A stretch of 25,158 bases of DNA from Candidatus Poseidoniia archaeon (GTDB lineage: Archaea; Thermoplasmatota; Poseidoniia; MGIII; CG-Epi1), in contig JAKURS010000005.1 in assembly GCA_022449705.1 (NCBI GenBank), forward strand, positions 1-25,158. The letters are read 5' to 3'. The notes under the pieces were generated by a model. It was not told the DNA's origin. It worked only from the letters and a program-made list of their open reading frames with translations, and did no database searches. The position numbers and the translations under genes are program-made. Shown here piece after piece: positions 14,951-22,607 of this stretch (position 1 is its first letter; each line of letters starts with the position of its first letter).

Positions 14951-15481
14951 ATGAAGGTGGATGAACTGACCCCGCGCAGCAGCCGCGTAAATATGCCGGT
15001 CAAGGTACTTACGCTGGACGAACCGCGCGATATTGAGAGTGGCGGCAGGGTTTGCGAGGGGCTGGTAGGTGACGAAACCGGCACAATCGTAATGAGTTTC
15101 TGGAATGAGGAGTGTGATCAGGTAGAACTGGGTAAGACCATCTGGCTCAGCGACGCGCGCGCGACCCTGGTGCGCGGCTCGCTCCGACTCAGCCTCGGCA
15201 AGTATGGTTCACTAGGCGAGGGCGACCGCGAGGTTGAGCACGTGCGCGAGGATTTGAACATTTCTGACCTGGCGTACGCGATGCCGAGGCCGGACCGCGG
15301 CCGTGGTGGCCGTGGTGGCGGCCGTGGTGGCGGTGGCGGGGGCAAGTGCTTCAACTGTGGCAAGCCGGGCCACATCTCCCGCGACTGTCCCGATGGTGGT
15401 GGCGGCAAGGGCCGCGGGAACTGTTTCAACTGCGGCAAGCCGGGCCACATCTCCAAGGACTGCCCCGAGCGGGGGAGCTGA
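14951..15481 (+). CDS. OB-fold nucleic-acid-binding protein with RGG linker and two CCHC zinc knuckles
   Basis: The 176-residue protein has three parts. Residues 1-110 resemble a single OB fold of the archaeal SSB / SOSS-B (hSSB) type: KVDELTPRSSRVNMPVKVL, CEGLVGDETGTIVMSFWNE, LGKTIWLSDARATLVRGSLRLSL. Residues 116-131 are an RGG/Gly-rich stretch (RGRGGRGGGRGGGG). Two zinc knuckles follow, C-x2-C-x4-H-x4-C at Cys133/136-His141-Cys146 and Cys158/161-His166-Cys171, each reading CFNCGKPGHIS. Such knuckles bind single-stranded RNA or DNA and are typical of retroviral nucleocapsids and eukaryal CNBP-like proteins. A role on ssDNA or RNA is strongly implied. It is divergent from the RPA operon and directly followed by a basic small protein and aIF5B. 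Confidence 0.85.
   Translation: MKVDELTPRSSRVNMPVKVLTLDEPRDIESGGRVCEGLVGDETGTIVMSFWNEECDQVELGKTIWLSDARATLVRGSLRLSLGKYGSLGEGDREVEHVREDLNISDLAYAMPRPDRGRGGRGGGRGGGGGGKCFNCGKPGHISRDCPDGGGGKGRGNCFNCGKPGHISKDCPERGS
15347..15466 (+). repeat. Tandem 45-bp zinc-knuckle repeats (75-bp period)
   Basis: The 45-base units at 15347-15391 and 15422-15466 match at 39 of 45 positions. Three of the six differences are silent; the other three change one Arg codon to Lys. They are separated by a Gly/Lys/Arg linker, indicating internal duplication of one CCHC motif. Confidence 0.8.
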
Positions 15482-15581
15482 GCTGGCGCGGCGCGGGCGG
15501 CATCGCAGACGCGGCCCCAAGAAAGCGCAGCCGCCACGGCGCAAGGAGAAAAAGCCACAGAAGAAGCAGAGGCGGCAGCGC

Positions 15582-15821
15582 ATGCTCAACCCTGCACGGC
15601 GTACCGAGACCATCTACTTCCTGAACGAGGTGCTGCAGGATGCCGGGCTGGGTGAGAAGGAAATCGAGCCCTTCATAGCGTCGCTGGTGGCACGCGCGAC
15701 GCGCGAGACGGTGGGAGACGCAATCGATTTCATAGATGATAAAGTCGAGGAGGGCTTCCTCGACCCGGAGAAAAAGGAGAAGCTGCTGAGCATCCTGAAC
15801 CGGTTTGCCGTAATGCGGTGA
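15582..15821 (+). CDS. Small helical protein of unknown function, possibly with a longer basic N-terminus
   Basis: From ATG 15582 the gene encodes 79 residues, MLNPARRTETIYFLNEVLQDAGL, then a helical, charged region ending KKEKLLSILNRFAVMR. I do not recognise the family. Directly upstream, in the same frame from 15483, are about 33 codons coding for a strongly basic segment (RRGRHRRRGPKKAQPPRRKEKKPQKKQRRQR) with mainly G/C third positions. A non-ATG start (CTG at 15483, with GGGGGAG seven bases before it) would give a 112-residue protein with a basic tail like an RNA-binding extension. ATG 15582 is the conservative choice. It lies between the OB/zinc-knuckle gene and aIF5B and ends 33 bases before the latter. 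Confidence 0.6.
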   Translation: MLNPARRTETIYFLNEVLQDAGLGEKEIEPFIASLVARATRETVGDAIDFIDDKVEEGFLDPEKKEKLLSILNRFAVMR

Positions 15822-15854
15822 GCTTTTTTACCGGTCTACGTGCGGCCGGTTCCG

Positions 15855-17675
15855 ATGGTGGTCGAAGAGGAGGCAGCCAACGCGGTTTCCCCGGACGAGG
15901 AGCAGCAGCCCGAAGCGGGGCCGCTGCGCCAGCCGATTGTGGCGGTGCTGGGGCACGTTGACCACGGAAAAACTTCGCTGCTCGACTGGGTGCGTGGCAC
16001 CACAGTAGTAAGCCGCGAGGCTGGGGCAATTACGCAGCACATCGGTGCGACCGAGGTGCCGTTCGAAACCATTACCGACATCTGCGGCGCATTGCTGCCG
16101 GAAGAGAACATCCGGCTCCCCGGGCTACTCTTCATCGATACGCCGGGCCACCATTCCTTCAGCACGCTGCGCGCACGCGGAGGGCAGCTGGCGGATTTGG
16201 CGGTGCTGGTAGTTGATATCCGTGAGGGATTCAAACCACAGACCGTAGAGTCACTGCAAATCCTGCGGCGGGCGAAAACACCATTCATAGTGGCGCTCAA
16301 CAAGCTGGACCGGCTCCCCGGCTGGCGCACTCGCAAAGAGCCGTTCCCCGCCAGCCACGCCAGACAGTCGACGACGGCACAGGAGGCGCTCCAGGAGCGC
16401 ATCTGGGAAGTCGTGCGCACCCTGGGCGGTCACGGCTTCGACGCAGCGCTCTTCACAGAGGTACAGGATTTCCAGAAGACGATTGCGCTGGTGCCCACTT
16501 CGGTGAAGCAGAGCGGTGAGGGCGTCCCGGAGCTGTTCATGCTGCTGCTGGGGCTGGCGCAGCGCTACCTCGAAGGCAGACTTGCATTGCACCCCGGCCC
16601 CGCTGAGGGCACGGTGCTGGAAATTAAGGAGGAACGCGGCCTCGGGAGGACGCTGGGGGTCATTATCTACAACGGTATCCTGCGTGACAGCGACACGCTG
16701 GTAATCGGCGCGACGCCCGAGCCGGTGGTGACGCACGTGCGCAGCCTGTTACAACCGCGGCCGCTGGATGAAATACGTGACCCGCGCCAGCAGTTTGACA
16801 CGGTCAGCGAAGTCAGGGCTGCTGCCGGCCTCAAGGTGGTCGCACCCGACTTGGAGGGCGTGATTGCCGGCGCGCCCTTCTACGGGGTCCCGCAAGGCGA
16901 CGACGTCGCTCCGGTTCTGGAGCGGCTGGCGGGGGAAATGGAGTCCAATGTCACGCTCGCTGATCGTGGGTTGGTCGTGCGCGCCGACGCTATTGGCTCG
17001 CTCGAGGCACTCGCCTTCGAGTTGCAGGCGGCCAGTGCGCCAATCATGCGTGCCATGGTGGGGGACGTCTCGCGCCGCGACGTGCGGATTGCCGAGACTG
17101 CGCCGATCGAGCAACGCGCTATCCTGGCGTTCGGCGTCAACGTGCTGCCCGACGCCCGCGAAGCGCTGGTTGAGAGCGAGGTGAAGCTCTTCGAGGCCGA
17201 TGTGGTTTACCAGCTGGTTGATGAGTACAATGAATGGCTCGAGGAACTGAAGCGCGAGCAGGCCCGGACTTTGCGCGAGGAGTTCCCGCACCCCGGCAAG
17301 TTTGAGTTCCTCGAAGGGCATATCTTTCGCACACGCGACCCCGCCGTCTTCGGCGTGCGCGTACTGGCAGGGCGCATCATGGTCGGCCAGAAAGTATTGC
17401 GCCCTGACAACCGCGTTATCGGTCGCATTCGCTCGATGCGCTCGGGGGAGCAGGGTCTGAAGGAGGCAACGCAGGGTGACGAAGTTGCTATTGCCGTGAC
17501 CTCGGTCACGGTCGGCCGGCAGGTAAATGAGGGCGATATCCTTTATATAGAGATGGATGAGCGCGACGTTCTGCGCCTGCGCGAGGAAAACGTGAAACTG
17601 ACGCCTGACGAGGAGGATGTTATCGGCGAGCTGCAGCGCCTCAAGAAGGGAGATTCGCCTTTCTGGGGGCGTTAA
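15855..17675 (+). CDS. infB: Translation initiation factor aIF5B (IF-2 homologue)
   Basis: The 606-residue GTPase promotes ribosomal subunit joining and initiator tRNA placement. It has G1 GHVDHGKT (33-40), the switch I segment GAITQHIGAT, G3 DTPGHH (95-100), G4 NKLD (149-152), and then the aIF5B-specific region VPTSVKQSGEGVPELFMLLLG, followed by domains II-IV (GTVLEIKEERGLGRTLGVIIYNGIL; GSLEALAFEL; IFRTRDPAVFGVRVLAGRIMVG). Length matches archaeal aIF5B. ATG 15855 is chosen; GTG 15840 would add five residues, and neither has a clear Shine-Dalgarno. A short acidic N-terminus precedes the GTPase. The 3' end overlaps the convergent helicase gene by 35 bases. No intein. Confidence 0.96.
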   Translation: MVVEEEAANAVSPDEEQQPEAGPLRQPIVAVLGHVDHGKTSLLDWVRGTTVVSREAGAITQHIGATEVPFETITDICGALLPEENIRLPGLLFIDTPGHHSFSTLRARGGQLADLAVLVVDIREGFKPQTVESLQILRRAKTPFIVALNKLDRLPGWRTRKEPFPASHARQSTTAQEALQERIWEVVRTLGGHGFDAALFTEVQDFQKTIALVPTSVKQSGEGVPELFMLLLGLAQRYLEGRLALHPGPAEGTVLEIKEERGLGRTLGVIIYNGILRDSDTLVIGATPEPVVTHVRSLLQPRPLDEIRDPRQQFDTVSEVRAAAGLKVVAPDLEGVIAGAPFYGVPQGDDVAPVLERLAGEMESNVTLADRGLVVRADAIGSLEALAFELQAASAPIMRAMVGDVSRRDVRIAETAPIEQRAILAFGVNVLPDAREALVESEVKLFEADVVYQLVDEYNEWLEELKREQARTLREEFPHPGKFEFLEGHIFRTRDPAVFGVRVLAGRIMVGQKVLRPDNRVIGRIRSMRSGEQGLKEATQGDEVAIAVTSVTVGRQVNEGDILYIEMDERDVLRLREENVKLTPDEEDVIGELQRLKKGDSPFWGR

Positions 17676-19476
17676 AGCCACGCACCAGCGCCGGCACTGC
17701 GCTGCTGGTACAGTGCCGCATATATCTCGGCAGGAAACGGCGGTAAGGACGGTGCCCCAGCCGGTTGTCGTAGAGCAGTATCACGCCACGGTCTGTTTCG
17801 CTGCGGATACAGCGTCCGGCCGCCTGCAGCACACGGTTGAGCGCTGGGAAGGTCTGTGCATACTGGCGTCCCTTCCCGTCGCCGAATTTTCGCTCGAAAT
17901 ATTCTTCAAGCTTCTTCTGCTCGATCGACGGCGGCGGCACCGGCACTCCGACTACCGCCACCGTGGAGAGCAGGTTGTTGGGATAGTCGACCCCTTCGCC
18001 GAAGATTCCCCCCATCACCGCCAGCAGCAGCGCGTCGCGCTGCTGCAGTCTGCCGAGCAGCGCCGTCCGCTTCGCCGGGGATGCACCACGCTCCTCGAGC
18101 AGCAATGTCTTACCATGCTCGCCGAGCCGGCTGGCGACGTCGTCGCGCAGCGCGTAGCTGGGGAAGAACACCGCAACGTTGCCTGGCGTGGCTTGCGCCA
18201 CGGCGGTCAGCGACGCTGCCAGCTTGCGGTAGAGTGGGTCGCCGCGGTTGCGGTAGAGCGTCGATACATCGTCGACGCAGAGCAGCAGCCGGTTTTCGGG
18301 TGGGAAAGGTGAGCTGTAGGTCGCCTTGCGGGACTTTTCGGCCTCGAGCCCGAGCAGGTCGCGGTAGAAGCTACGCGGCCGCAGCGTTCCCGACATCAGC
18401 ACCGACGCCCGCACGGCGCGGAAGACCGGCGCGCTGATTGACGCCGGGTCAAGCAGCCGCAGCGAAAGCTTGCGCTGCCATGGCTTGTCGCCGCCGTGCG
18501 CCAGCCGCAGGTCGCCCCCCTCCTTCAGGAACCGCCAGTGATGCAGGAAATCCGCCACGTCTCCCATGCGCGCCACCTTGCCACGCTGCAGCCGCCGCTG
18601 CGCTGACCGCTCGAGCTGGCGCAGGAAGCCGTCTAGGTCGGTCAGCTTCTGCTTCAGCGCCGCGTCGAGCATGCGGCTGACGCTGCCGCCGTCGATTTCC
18701 TTCTCGCCTTCGTGCCCAGTCAGGTTCTCAACCAGCCGCTCCAGGATTGAGAGCTGCGCACGCAGGGCACGGCCCGCCTCGCGCTGTGCCTCGCGGACGC
18801 GCTGCAGCGAGAGCGTCGGAGACGCAGCAAAGCGGATGCGGTCGGGGAGGTTATGCGCTTCGTCAACGATGAGCAGCACCTCCTCCAGCGGCCGCTGAAT
18901 ACGCTCCCACACCACTTCTGACCACGGCGTGAAGAGATAGTTGTAGTCGCACACCAGCACGTCGCATTCCTGCGCCGCCTCGAGCGCGACGCGGTGCGGG
19001 CACTGCACCTCCTCGTGGCAAAGCGCTTTCAGGTCGGCGGCCGAGAGCGGCGCCTCGAATACTTGCGGCAGGAAGTCGGGATGGAAGCCGGCGTGGTAGC
19101 GGCAGTCGTCGTTGCGTACCAGTGCGGTGCAGACCGCCTGGAACACACCGTAGCGGCTCTCGTCAAGGTCGTCACGCGGGCACATGTCCTGCTTGGAAAT
19201 CACGTCGACGATTTTCAGCGGCTGCTGCGCGTGAATCAGCTTCAGCGTCTCGACGAAAATTGCGTGCTGCGTCTGCCGCGACGTCAGCGCGACTACCAGC
19301 AGCCCCCGCTCGCGCGCGACCTCGATTGCGGCAGTCAGCGCCGCGGCGGTCTTTCCTAGCCCGGTGGGCGCGTGCGCCAGCAGGTGCTTACCAGCAGCAA
19401 ACGCGGCACGGCAGTCGTCCAGCATCGCATCCTGCCCCTTGCGGAGCTCCGGGAACGGGAACAAGGAGCACCCCAC
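17641..19476 (-). CDS. XPD/Rad3-type superfamily 2 helicase with Fe-S domain
   Basis: About 611 residues long. Walker A is APTGLGKT (36-43), followed by TSRQTQ, a Cys-rich insertion with Cys99, Cys116, Cys125, Cys153 and Cys159 (four of which should hold a 4Fe-4S cluster), DEAH box LLIVDEAHNL (Asp205), motif SGTLRP, VAVFFPSY, GIFGEGVDYP and QAAGRCIRS near the end. This is the order of XPD-family 5'-3' DNA helicases used in repair. The N-terminus is uncertain: FPFPELRKGQDAM aligns with the usual FPYxxxRxGQ start, so GTG 19476 or TTG 19464 are better starts than ATG 19536, which would overlap the divergent RidA gene. Its stop lies 35 bases inside aIF5B on the opposite strand. Confidence 0.88.
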   Translation of the reverse strand: MGCSLFPFPELRKGQDAMLDDCRAAFAAGKHLLAHAPTGLGKTAAALTAAIEVARERGLLVVALTSRQTQHAIFVETLKLIHAQQPLKIVDVISKQDMCPRDDLDESRYGVFQAVCTALVRNDDCRYHAGFHPDFLPQVFEAPLSAADLKALCHEEVQCPHRVALEAAQECDVLVCDYNYLFTPWSEVVWERIQRPLEEVLLIVDEAHNLPDRIRFAASPTLSLQRVREAQREAGRALRAQLSILERLVENLTGHEGEKEIDGGSVSRMLDAALKQKLTDLDGFLRQLERSAQRRLQRGKVARMGDVADFLHHWRFLKEGGDLRLAHGGDKPWQRKLSLRLLDPASISAPVFRAVRASVLMSGTLRPRSFYRDLLGLEAEKSRKATYSSPFPPENRLLLCVDDVSTLYRNRGDPLYRKLAASLTAVAQATPGNVAVFFPSYALRDDVASRLGEHGKTLLLEERGASPAKRTALLGRLQQRDALLLAVMGGIFGEGVDYPNNLLSTVAVVGVPVPPPSIEQKKLEEYFERKFGDGKGRQYAQTFPALNRVLQAAGRCIRSETDRGVILLYDNRLGHRPYRRFLPRYMRHCTSSAVPALVRGFNAPRKANLPS

Positions 19477-19519
19477 GCCGCCGGGGCAAAAAGGCTCTTT
19501 ATGCCGCCCATAGGGAGGT

Positions 19520-19903
19520 ATGAAGGAAATCGTCAAATCGTCTCGCGCGCCGCCTCCAATCGGCCCCTACTCGCAAGCTGTCGCTGACACCGGGCTGCTC
19601 TTCATGAGCGGACAGGTCGGCCGCAAGCATGACGTCGCGACGCTGGAAGAGGGCGTCACGGCGCAGACTCGCCAAGCCATTCGCAACCTGCAGGCAGTGC
19701 TGGCGGAGCGCGACCTTTCGCTAGCGGACGTAGTCAAAACCACGGTTTTCCTGGCTGACATGGAAGACTTCGGTGCGATGAATGGAGTTTATATGGAGAT
19801 GTTCGGGGAAGACGCGGCGCCGGCACGCTCCACCGTCGAGGTGTCGCGGCTGCCGCTGGATGCGCTGGTAGAGATAGACGCTATCGCGGTGCTGCTCCAG
19901 TAA
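19520..19903 (+). CDS. RidA family reactive intermediate/imine deaminase
   Basis: The 127-residue protein shows the RidA/YjgF/YER057c pattern: APPPIGPYSQAVADTGLLFMSGQVG at the N-terminus, QTRQAIRNLQAVLAE, DVVKTTVFLADMEDF, and the C-terminal PARSTVEVSRLPLDALVEIDAIAVL with the key Arg. These enzymes hydrolyse reactive enamines and imines made by PLP enzymes, protecting cells. The ATG at 19520 is preceded by GGGAGGT immediately upstream. The gap to the divergent helicase start is only about 43 bases and contains CTTTATG-like sequence that could serve as a shared TATA region. The stop is directly followed by the next gene's ATG (TAAATG), so the two are probably co-transcribed. Confidence 0.93.
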   Translation: MKEIVKSSRAPPPIGPYSQAVADTGLLFMSGQVGRKHDVATLEEGVTAQTRQAIRNLQAVLAERDLSLADVVKTTVFLADMEDFGAMNGVYMEMFGEDAAPARSTVEVSRLPLDALVEIDAIAVLLQ

Positions 19904-20773
19904 ATGGACGCCGCCCACCGCGCAATCGCCTGGATGCTGCTCGCCAGCCTGGCGTTCGGCACCGGCAGCGCGCTGGTGAAGTGGACCGCCGGCCACGCCG
20001 GGGTCGCGACGGTGATTTTTGGCCGTAGCCTGGTAATCACGCTGGCACTGCTGGCATGGTCACGATTGCGCGGGGCGTCGCTCCACGTCGGGGACCGCCG
20101 CCGCATGCTCTGGCGCTGCACTGCCGGGCTGTCGGCAATGGCGTGCTACTTCTACGCGGTGCAGCAGATATCACTCTCGAACGCGGTGACGCTGCAGTAC
20201 ACCGCGCCGCTCTTCGTCGCACTCTTCTCCGGGGCGATGCTGCGCGAGCGCGTCTCGCCACTGGTTTACGGCTGTATCGCGCTCTCGTTAGTCGGCACCG
20301 TGCTGATTGTCTCGCCGTCGCTGCGGCAGGTTGAGCCGGGTGCGCTGGTCGCGCTGGTCTCGGGTGTGCTGTCGGCGTTTGCCTACCTCGCCGTGCGCGG
20401 CCTGCGCACCAGCGCGTCGCCTGACGGGGTGGTTTTCTGGTTCGCGCTCTTCTGCACGGTAGTGACCCTGCCGTTCGCCGCCGCTGAGCTACCGCAGCTG
20501 GCGCTGCTGGAAGCGCTCGCCATTGTCGGCGTCGGCATCTGCGCCGGCGTCGGCCAGACCGGGATGACGCGCGCCTACCAGGCGGCGCGCGCAGCCTACA
20601 TCGGCGCCTTCTCCTACGCGACGGTGCTCATCGGCGGGATTTACGGTTGGCTGCTCTTCCAGCAGTCGCTCGTCTGGGGCGACGCCATCGGCGCGGCGCT
20701 GATTGTCGGCAGCGGTGCGCTGCTCGTCAGCAGCGCGCCGGAGGCGAAGCCCGGAAGCGGGCAGCTGCCGTAG
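19904..20773 (+). CDS. EamA/DMT-superfamily transporter (about 10 TM)
   Basis: The 289-residue protein is hydrophobic with about ten membrane helices in two EamA halves. The first half contains the RSLVITLALLAW and ACYFYAVQQISLSNAVTLQYTAPLFVALFS blocks, the latter with the A-x-x-L-x-x-x-P pattern of the family; the second contains GQTGMTRAYQAARAAYIGAFSYATVLIGGIYGWLLFQQSL. Such transporters export metabolites, amino acids or drugs; the substrate is not predictable. Its ATG immediately follows the RidA stop, hinting at a shared function in amino-acid metabolism, though this is only positional. It ends 13 bases from the convergent M43-like protease gene. Confidence 0.9.
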   Translation: MDAAHRAIAWMLLASLAFGTGSALVKWTAGHAGVATVIFGRSLVITLALLAWSRLRGASLHVGDRRRMLWRCTAGLSAMACYFYAVQQISLSNAVTLQYTAPLFVALFSGAMLRERVSPLVYGCIALSLVGTVLIVSPSLRQVEPGALVALVSGVLSAFAYLAVRGLRTSASPDGVVFWFALFCTVVTLPFAAAELPQLALLEALAIVGVGICAGVGQTGMTRAYQAARAAYIGAFSYATVLIGGIYGWLLFQQSLVWGDAIGAALIVGSGALLVSSAPEAKPGSGQLP

Positions 20774-20786
20774 GCGGGCGAGCCAG

Positions 20787-21800
20787 CTACGCGTCCCCGA
20801 CCGCGACGAGCTGGTTGCCCATGCGCTCGGTGTCAAGCATGTATTGCACGAAGTAGCGTGCCCGTGCGCCCTGGTCGTCGGTCAGGACGCTGCGGTCGCC
20901 GTAGCGGCTCATCAGGTTTTCGAGCGACGGCGAGTGCTGCTCCAGGGTGCAGTCGGGGTACTCGCTCTCCTCCTGGCCTGGCTTCTCGCCCTGGTAAAGG
21001 TCGCTGGCGTCGCAGCCGATATCCTCTTCGCACCACTGGTAGCAGTCGTACGGCGTGCCGCAGACGAAGTCGCCAGTGAGGTAGCACTGCTCATTCGGGA
21101 CCACCCAGTCGTCGGTCCAGGAACTCGCCCTCTCAAGGTCGGAGTCGGAGTCTGTGTATTCGTGGTACTGGTGGGTGTGGTAGAGCCCGGTGAAGTGGCC
21201 CAGCTCGTGCGACGGGATGTAGCTGGTCTCGAAGGTGGATGCCCGCACGAAGGTGGCGTAATAGGTCCGGTCATGCCAGGGATACATGCTGTAGGCGCCC
21301 CAGCCGTCGGTTATCAGGATGATGTTCACGTTGCTGAAGTTGTAGTGTTGCTCGAACTCCGTGCCCAGCGCCGAGACCGGGACGCCATCGCCGAAGTCGC
21401 CTCCCGCCCCGCCGCTGCTGTTCCCGACAGTCCCAGTCTCGCCTTCTTGCTCATCCTCGACGTCAGGGAAAGCGCGGTTGACATTGATTATCTCCCCCAG
21501 CGCGAAGTTGATGCCGTGCGGGTTGAAGACGCTGTTTATCAGCTCGAGCCCCGCCAGGAGCGATGTCTCGTTGGAAATGTAGCTGGCGTTGTCGTTGTCC
21601 CGATAGACGAAGAATGTAACCGCGAGCGTTCGGATGGGGCCACCTTCGCAGCCCAGCCCGGGGTAGGGCGACGCCTCCGAAACCTGGTGCCAGTACTGTT
21701 GTTCGTCGCACGGCTCATCCTCGTCGGGCTCGCCGCCCAGGCAGCCGGAGAGCGACGTGGCGAGCAGGATTAGCGTGAACAGCAGCGGGGCGCTGCGCAT
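20787..21800 (-). CDS. Secreted M43 (pappalysin/cytophagalysin-like) zinc metalloprotease lipoprotein
   Basis: The 337-residue protein starts with a lipoprotein signal peptide: MRSAPLLFTLILLATSLSGC with Cys20 as lipid site, followed by an acidic linker. The metzincin zinc motif HELGHFTGLYH is at 198-208 (HExxHxxGxxH). It is followed by GDFVCGTPYDC, similar to the GDxVxDTP block of M43 proteases, and by the Met-turn-like ENLMSRYGD (Met297). Cys residues between these elements could form disulfides. This order matches pappalysins, extracellular peptidases of protein-degrading organisms. The ATG has a TATA box about 27 nt upstream. It is convergent with the EamA gene. Confidence 0.88.
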   Translation of the reverse strand: MRSAPLLFTLILLATSLSGCLGGEPDEDEPCDEQQYWHQVSEASPYPGLGCEGGPIRTLAVTFFVYRDNDNASYISNETSLLAGLELINSVFNPHGINFALGEIINVNRAFPDVEDEQEGETGTVGNSSGGAGGDFGDGVPVSALGTEFEQHYNFSNVNIILITDGWGAYSMYPWHDRTYYATFVRASTFETSYIPSHELGHFTGLYHTHQYHEYTDSDSDLERASSWTDDWVVPNEQCYLTGDFVCGTPYDCYQWCEEDIGCDASDLYQGEKPGQEESEYPDCTLEQHSPSLENLMSRYGDRSVLTDDQGARARYFVQYMLDTERMGNQLVAVGDA

Positions 21801-21822
21801 GATGGGGAACCCGGGCGCGCGA

Positions 21823-21831
21823 TGATAAACT
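21823..21831 (-). promoter_or_regulatory. TATA box for the M43 protease gene
   Basis: On the minus strand GTTTATCAT is centred about 27 nt before the ATG at 21800 and after the stop of the upstream KaiC-like gene. It indicates a separate, leaderless protease transcript. Confidence 0.6.
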
Positions 21832-21845
21832 CTTCCCGCCCGCCT

Positions 21846-22607
21846 TCAGGCGACGCGGGTAATCATCTCGGGCGTTATGCCGTGCTCGGTGACCGCGTAG
21901 ATGAGCACCGCCGCCTTCTCCGGGTGGTTGCGAACCTTCCTGATAATCATGCGGTTCTCGAACTCGGCCGCCATGCGCCCCACCTCAAGCTCAATGATGA
22001 CGTCGGCAATGGCACAGATCTGGCTGTGAACGCGCGAATCGTGCGCGCCCTCGGAGAGGGTGTAGAGCACTACGCCCCCATTGGCCTGCGCGTATTCCTT
22101 GATAGTGCGCATCGCCGAGAGCACCTCGGCGGCCGAATAGTACTGCAAGAAAAAATCGAGCGAGTCGATGACGACGCGGAACGGCGCGCGCAACTTGGAA
22201 ATCTCGTACGTCATGTCGGAGACGAAGTTTATCTGGTCCTGCGTCGCCCCGTAGGCGCCCACGTTGCGCAGCTCGCTGACCGAGAGCCCTTCCTGCTTGA
22301 AGCGGGACGCCTGCAGCTCGCGCGCTAGGACTTTCTCGAAGTACTGGGTGCCGACGTTGACAATGCGCATGTCGGTGGGCCAGTTGTAGTGTTCGAAGGT
22401 CTCGACCAGTTCACTCGATGTCTCGTCAGTCGAGAAGTAGACTACGTTCTCGGTACCGATACCGGAGGCAGCGAACTGCTTGGCGAGCAGCTCCTTGCCG
22501 GCACCGGAGGTTCCTTCGATGAGCACTGAACTGCCTCGGGCGACCCCCTTACCCTCAATCAGTGCCTCGTCCAGGCGCGGGATGCCGGTGGGAACGAGTT
22601 CAGCCAT
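21846..22607 (-). CDS. RecA/KaiC-like ATPase-fold protein with altered Walker A (GKE)
   Basis: The 253-residue protein resembles a KaiC/RadA-type RecA domain: GIPRLDEALIEGKGVARGSSVLIEGTSGAGKE (Walker A 32-39), YFSTDETSSEL, and Walker B FRVVIDSLDFF (Asp148). The Walker A ends GAGKE: the usual Ser/Thr that coordinates Mg is replaced by Glu. Nucleotide binding may survive but ATP hydrolysis is doubtful. The C-terminal part (GRMAAEFENRMIIRKVRNHPEK) is FlaH/KaiC-like. It follows the P-loop-less paralogue with an 8-base overlap and is the last gene of a probable operon. Confidence 0.82.
   Translation of the reverse strand: MAELVPTGIPRLDEALIEGKGVARGSSVLIEGTSGAGKELLAKQFAASGIGTENVVYFSTDETSSELVETFEHYNWPTDMRIVNVGTQYFEKVLARELQASRFKQEGLSVSELRNVGAYGATQDQINFVSDMTYEISKLRAPFRVVIDSLDFFLQYYSAAEVLSAMRTIKEYAQANGGVVLYTLSEGAHDSRVHSQICAIADVIIELEVGRMAAEFENRMIIRKVRNHPEKAAVLIYAVTEHGITPEMITRVA

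Noticed and set aside
16749..17681. Minus-strand frame of 310 codons inside aIF5B
   Set aside because: Antisense to a firmly identified translation factor, with no recognisable domain.
20703..21773. Plus-strand frame of 356 codons opposite the protease gene
   Set aside because: It mirrors the M43 protease gene, which has signal peptide, zinc motif and TATA box; the plus product shows no motif.
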